Assembly: GCA_903932565.1 (NCBI GenBank)
Contig: CAIZGQ010000450.1
Location: forward strand, 1 to 8,534
Reading direction: 5' to 3'
DNA length: 8,534 nt
Source: an uncultured Hyphomicrobiales bacterium
GTDB lineage: Bacteria; Pseudomonadota; Alphaproteobacteria; Rhizobiales; Beijerinckiaceae
In this document: positions 6,726-8,534 of the stretch, piece by piece
How positions within the stretch are numbered: position 1 is the first letter of the stretch
How the letters are laid out: every line of letters begins with the position of its first letter
Notes under the pieces: generated by a model
What the model was told of the DNA's origin: nothing
Database searches by the model: none
What the model saw: only the letters and a program-made list of their open reading frames with translations
Translations under genes and position numbers: made by a program

Positions 6726-7587
6726 AAAGCGCAGCACCTGCCAGTGCCATGCCGGTCTTTGGCGCGTCGCCACCGGCGGATGCTGGCGCGCGCACAGCCC
6801 CATAATACGACCACAGCAAGCGGGCCGCGACGCCGCGATAGGGACGCCACCGCGCGCCGATTTTCGCCAGTTGCTTGGCATCGGGACGTGTCTTGCGCTT
6901 CAGCACCATGCGCGTTGCTTCCTGCAGGGCGAGATCGCCAGCGGGCCAGGCGTCCGGGTGACCAAGACAGAAGAGCAGGAAGATATCGGCTGTCCACGGC
7001 CCGATCCCATGGACGCTCACCAGCGTGGCGTGGGCCGTTGTCGCGTCCATGCCGGCGAGCTGGTCAAAGTCGAGGGTGCCGTTTGCAACAGCTTGCGCGA
7101 TGGCATGAAGGCTGCGCTGTTTGGGCCGGCTCAGCCCACACGTTGCAAGATCGTCCGGCGCGCAATCCAGAATGGCAGATGGTTCGAGCGGGTCGAACCG
7201 CGCCTTGATGCGGGCGAAAATCGCATTGGCACTGGCAACCGACACCTGCTGCGACACCAGGATCCAGACAAGGCCTGCGAACCCCGGCTCGCGTCGGCGC
7301 AGTGGCGGCATGCCCCCTGCCTCAAGGAGACTGGCAATGACGAGGGGATCGACTTGCAGCAAATGCGCGACGGCTTGCTCAAGATCGCCCTCGCTTTGAA
7401 TGGCTGGCAGGACGCAGCGGCCAAGCGCCGCCGTGCGTGGTTGCCGCGTCTTTCCTGTACCCGCAGATGGTTTATCTTGGGGGTCTCGAAGCCGTTGGCC
7501 CGCCATCGCAGTTTTGTTCTCCGTCGCTGCTCGACCCGTTGGGGATGTGGTCTTGATTGTTAGTTCAACCTTTGAGGGCTTTGCCAT
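6721..7587 (-). CDS. AlkA-like DNA-3-methyladenine glycosylase (HhH-GPD family)
   Basis: This is a base-excision repair enzyme of the helix-hairpin-helix GPD superfamily, AlkA/DNA-3-methyladenine glycosylase II type, which removes alkylated purines from DNA. It is about 288 aa from the chosen start. Seen: SQQVS in the conserved N-terminal helix (112-116), the hairpin motif VHGIGPWTA (192-200), the catalytic Asp218 in WPAGDLAL, and the WRPYR motif (247-251) typical of the family. No four-Cys iron-sulfur cluster loop follows, which argues against MutY or Nth. Residues 1 to about 58 are Lys/Thr/Arg/Pro-rich and lie before the usual domain start, so either there is a disordered extension or the true start is internal (ATG at 7506). 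The ATG at 7587 has AGGGG about 8 nt upstream; the ATG at 7593 is only 2 nt from it. It ends in the tandem duplication and precedes the hydrolase gene. It is divergent from gluQ. The name alkA is avoided because the Escherichia coli Ada-linked enzyme is longer at its N-terminus and differs. Confidence 0.9.
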   Translation of the reverse strand: MAKPSKVELTIKTTSPTGRAATENKTAMAGQRLRDPQDKPSAGTGKTRQPRTAALGRCVLPAIQSEGDLEQAVAHLLQVDPLVIASLLEAGGMPPLRRREPGFAGLVWILVSQQVSVASANAIFARIKARFDPLEPSAILDCAPDDLATCGLSRPKQRSLHAIAQAVANGTLDFDQLAGMDATTAHATLVSVHGIGPWTADIFLLFCLGHPDAWPAGDLALQEATRMVLKRKTRPDAKQLAKIGARWRPYRGVAARLLWSYYGAVRAPASAGGDAPKTGMALAGAALS

Positions 7588-7637
7588 TTCCATTTCCCCT
7601 CAAGGACGATTGTCTCGAAACGGCACAGGGCGATGCC
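7588..7637. promoter_or_regulatory. Short divergent gap between the glycosylase gene and gluQ
   Basis: Only 50 bp separate the two start codons. It holds the two ribosome binding sites: AGGGG on the minus strand (7600-7596) and AGGG on the plus strand (7627-7630, 7 nt before the gluQ ATG). There is no room for two separate full promoters, so they probably overlap each other or extend into the opposite coding sequence. No -35/-10 pair is obvious. Confidence 0.5.
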
Positions 7638-8528
7638 ATGGCGCGGCCTGATGCCGTTCTTCGGTTTGCGCCCTCACCCAATGGGCATTTGCACCTTGGC
7701 CACGCCTATTCTGCGCTGACCAACGAGCGGCTGGCAAAAGCACGGGGGGGACGCCTTCTGTTGCGCATGGAGGACATCGATCAATCCCGGTGCCGCGCAA
7801 CGTTCGAGGATTCGATCCTGCGCGATCTCGAATGGCTTGGGATCGCGTTTGATCCCCTCATCCGGCGTCAGTCCGAGCATTTCACGGATTACGCAAGAGC
7901 GCTGGATCAGCTTGCCGATCTTGGGCTGTTGTATCCGTGTTTTTGTACGCGCGGTGAAATTGCGCGCGCCGTGGCCGCTGATCCCAGCGTTCCGCGCGAT
8001 CCCGATGGCGTGGCGCTTTATCCGGGCACGTGTCGGCACCTGGCTCAGGCCGAGCGGGATCGAAGATTGGAACTCGGTACGCCGCCCGCCTTCCGACTCG
8101 ATATGGCCAAGGCGCTTGCGCTGGTGAACCTCAACGCCTTGCAAAGGGGACTCGGACCAATGGCATGGCGCGAATTTGGCGAGGGCATTGCCGCACGGGA
8201 CGTTGCAGCGCATCCCGAGCGCTGGGGCGATGTGATCCTCGCGCGGCGGGATATCCCCACCAGCTATCATGTGTCCGTGGTGATCGACGATGCCTTGCAG
8301 GGCATTACAGCCGTTGTGCGCGGCGAGGACTTGCAGGAAGCCACAAGCCTGCATCTGTTGTTGCAGCGGCTGTTGGACCTGCCAACCCCGGATTATCATC
8401 ATCACGGCTTGTTGCGCGATGCCCAGGGGTTGAAGCTGTCAAAGAGCACGCACGCGCGAGCACTTCATGCCGTCCGTGATGACGGGATCACACCAAGCGC
8501 TCTGCGCCAGCAGCTGGGATTTGGATAG
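7638..8528 (+). CDS. gluQ: Glutamyl-Q tRNA(Asp) synthetase
   Basis: This 296-aa protein, also called GluQRS or YadB, activates glutamate and attaches it to the queuosine base in the anticodon loop of tRNA(Asp). It is a truncated paralogue of glutamyl-tRNA synthetase with no anticodon-binding domain, and the length fits. Seen: the class I motif as APSPNGHLHLGHA (11-23, with HLGH at 19-22), RMEDID (43-48), a zinc site CFC (Cys101, Cys103) with Tyr128 and Cys132 in LYPGTC, VVRGEDL (227-232) and the KMSKS equivalent KLSKS (266-270). The ATG at 7638 has AGGG 7 nt upstream; the open frame extends back to a TTG at 7557 but that overlaps the glycosylase start and lacks similarity to the family. The TAG stop is at 8526-8528, so the gene is complete. 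No queuosine biosynthesis gene is beside it. Confidence 0.95.
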   Translation: MARPDAVLRFAPSPNGHLHLGHAYSALTNERLAKARGGRLLLRMEDIDQSRCRATFEDSILRDLEWLGIAFDPLIRRQSEHFTDYARALDQLADLGLLYPCFCTRGEIARAVAADPSVPRDPDGVALYPGTCRHLAQAERDRRLELGTPPAFRLDMAKALALVNLNALQRGLGPMAWREFGEGIAARDVAAHPERWGDVILARRDIPTSYHVSVVIDDALQGITAVVRGEDLQEATSLHLLLQRLLDLPTPDYHHHGLLRDAQGLKLSKSTHARALHAVRDDGITPSALRQQLGFG

Positions 8529-8534
8529 GCCTCA

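Noticed and set aside
6629..6997. N-terminal extension of the hydrolase up to 6997
   Set aside because: It overlaps the 3' part of the glycosylase gene on the same strand in another frame, is Arg-rich, and an ATG with a good Shine-Dalgarno sequence exists at 6628.
6661..7563. A 300-codon open frame on the plus strand over the glycosylase gene
   Set aside because: Antisense shadow; the minus strand encodes the HhH-GPD motifs and the plus product has no recognisable family.
7674..8405. A 243-codon open frame on the minus strand over gluQ
   Set aside because: Antisense shadow of a complete synthetase with HIGH, zinc and KMSKS motifs.

Overview
The window looks like a chromosomal segment from an alphaproteobacterium, probably of the Hyphomicrobiales (Rhizobiales) type. 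The main reasons are a DivL-type cell-cycle pseudokinase with Tyr in place of the phospho-accepting His, a TsaE domain fused to an AmgK-type sugar kinase with a MurU-type nucleotidyltransferase just downstream, and a GC-rich, densely packed sequence with occasional non-ATG starts. These placements rest on remembered family context; no search was run. I see no mobile elements, CRISPR arrays, rRNA or tRNA genes.

Layout. Positions 1-26 hold only the 3' flank of the first gene. On the minus strand, reading from about 4928 down to 27, three genes form a probable operon: divL (4928-2370), then a tsaE-amgK fusion (2358-817, 11 nt gap), then a murU-like gene (776-27, about 40 nt gap). A 235-bp intergenic region (4929-5163) separates divL from a divergent class I SAM-dependent methyltransferase of unknown substrate (5164-5949, plus). 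That gene converges on, and overlaps by 29 bp, an alpha/beta-hydrolase of the carboxylesterase/phospholipase family (6628-5921, minus). Upstream of the hydrolase on the same strand is an AlkA-like DNA glycosylase (7587-6721, minus), with a 16-bp tandem duplication at its stop codon. A 50-bp divergent gap then leads to gluQ, glutamyl-Q tRNA(Asp) synthetase (7638-8528, plus), complete just before the window ends.

How the genes relate. DivL is known in Caulobacter as a non-canonical kinase that reads DivK phosphorylation and controls CckA and thereby CtrA. The downstream genes would supply the t6A tRNA-modification ATPase (TsaE) and the two steps that turn recycled MurNAc into UDP-MurNAc (AmgK kinase, MurU uridylyltransferase). 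The operon would therefore place a cell-cycle checkpoint protein, a tRNA-modification factor and peptidoglycan recycling under shared transcription. The other half of the window is ordinary housekeeping: a methyltransferase, an esterase, alkylation repair and queuosine-tRNA modification. No wholly new system is visible. The items most worth a second look are the DivL Tyr site with an intact ATPase domain, the operon linkage, a possible CtrA-like site and mini-ORF ahead of divL, and the tandem duplication.
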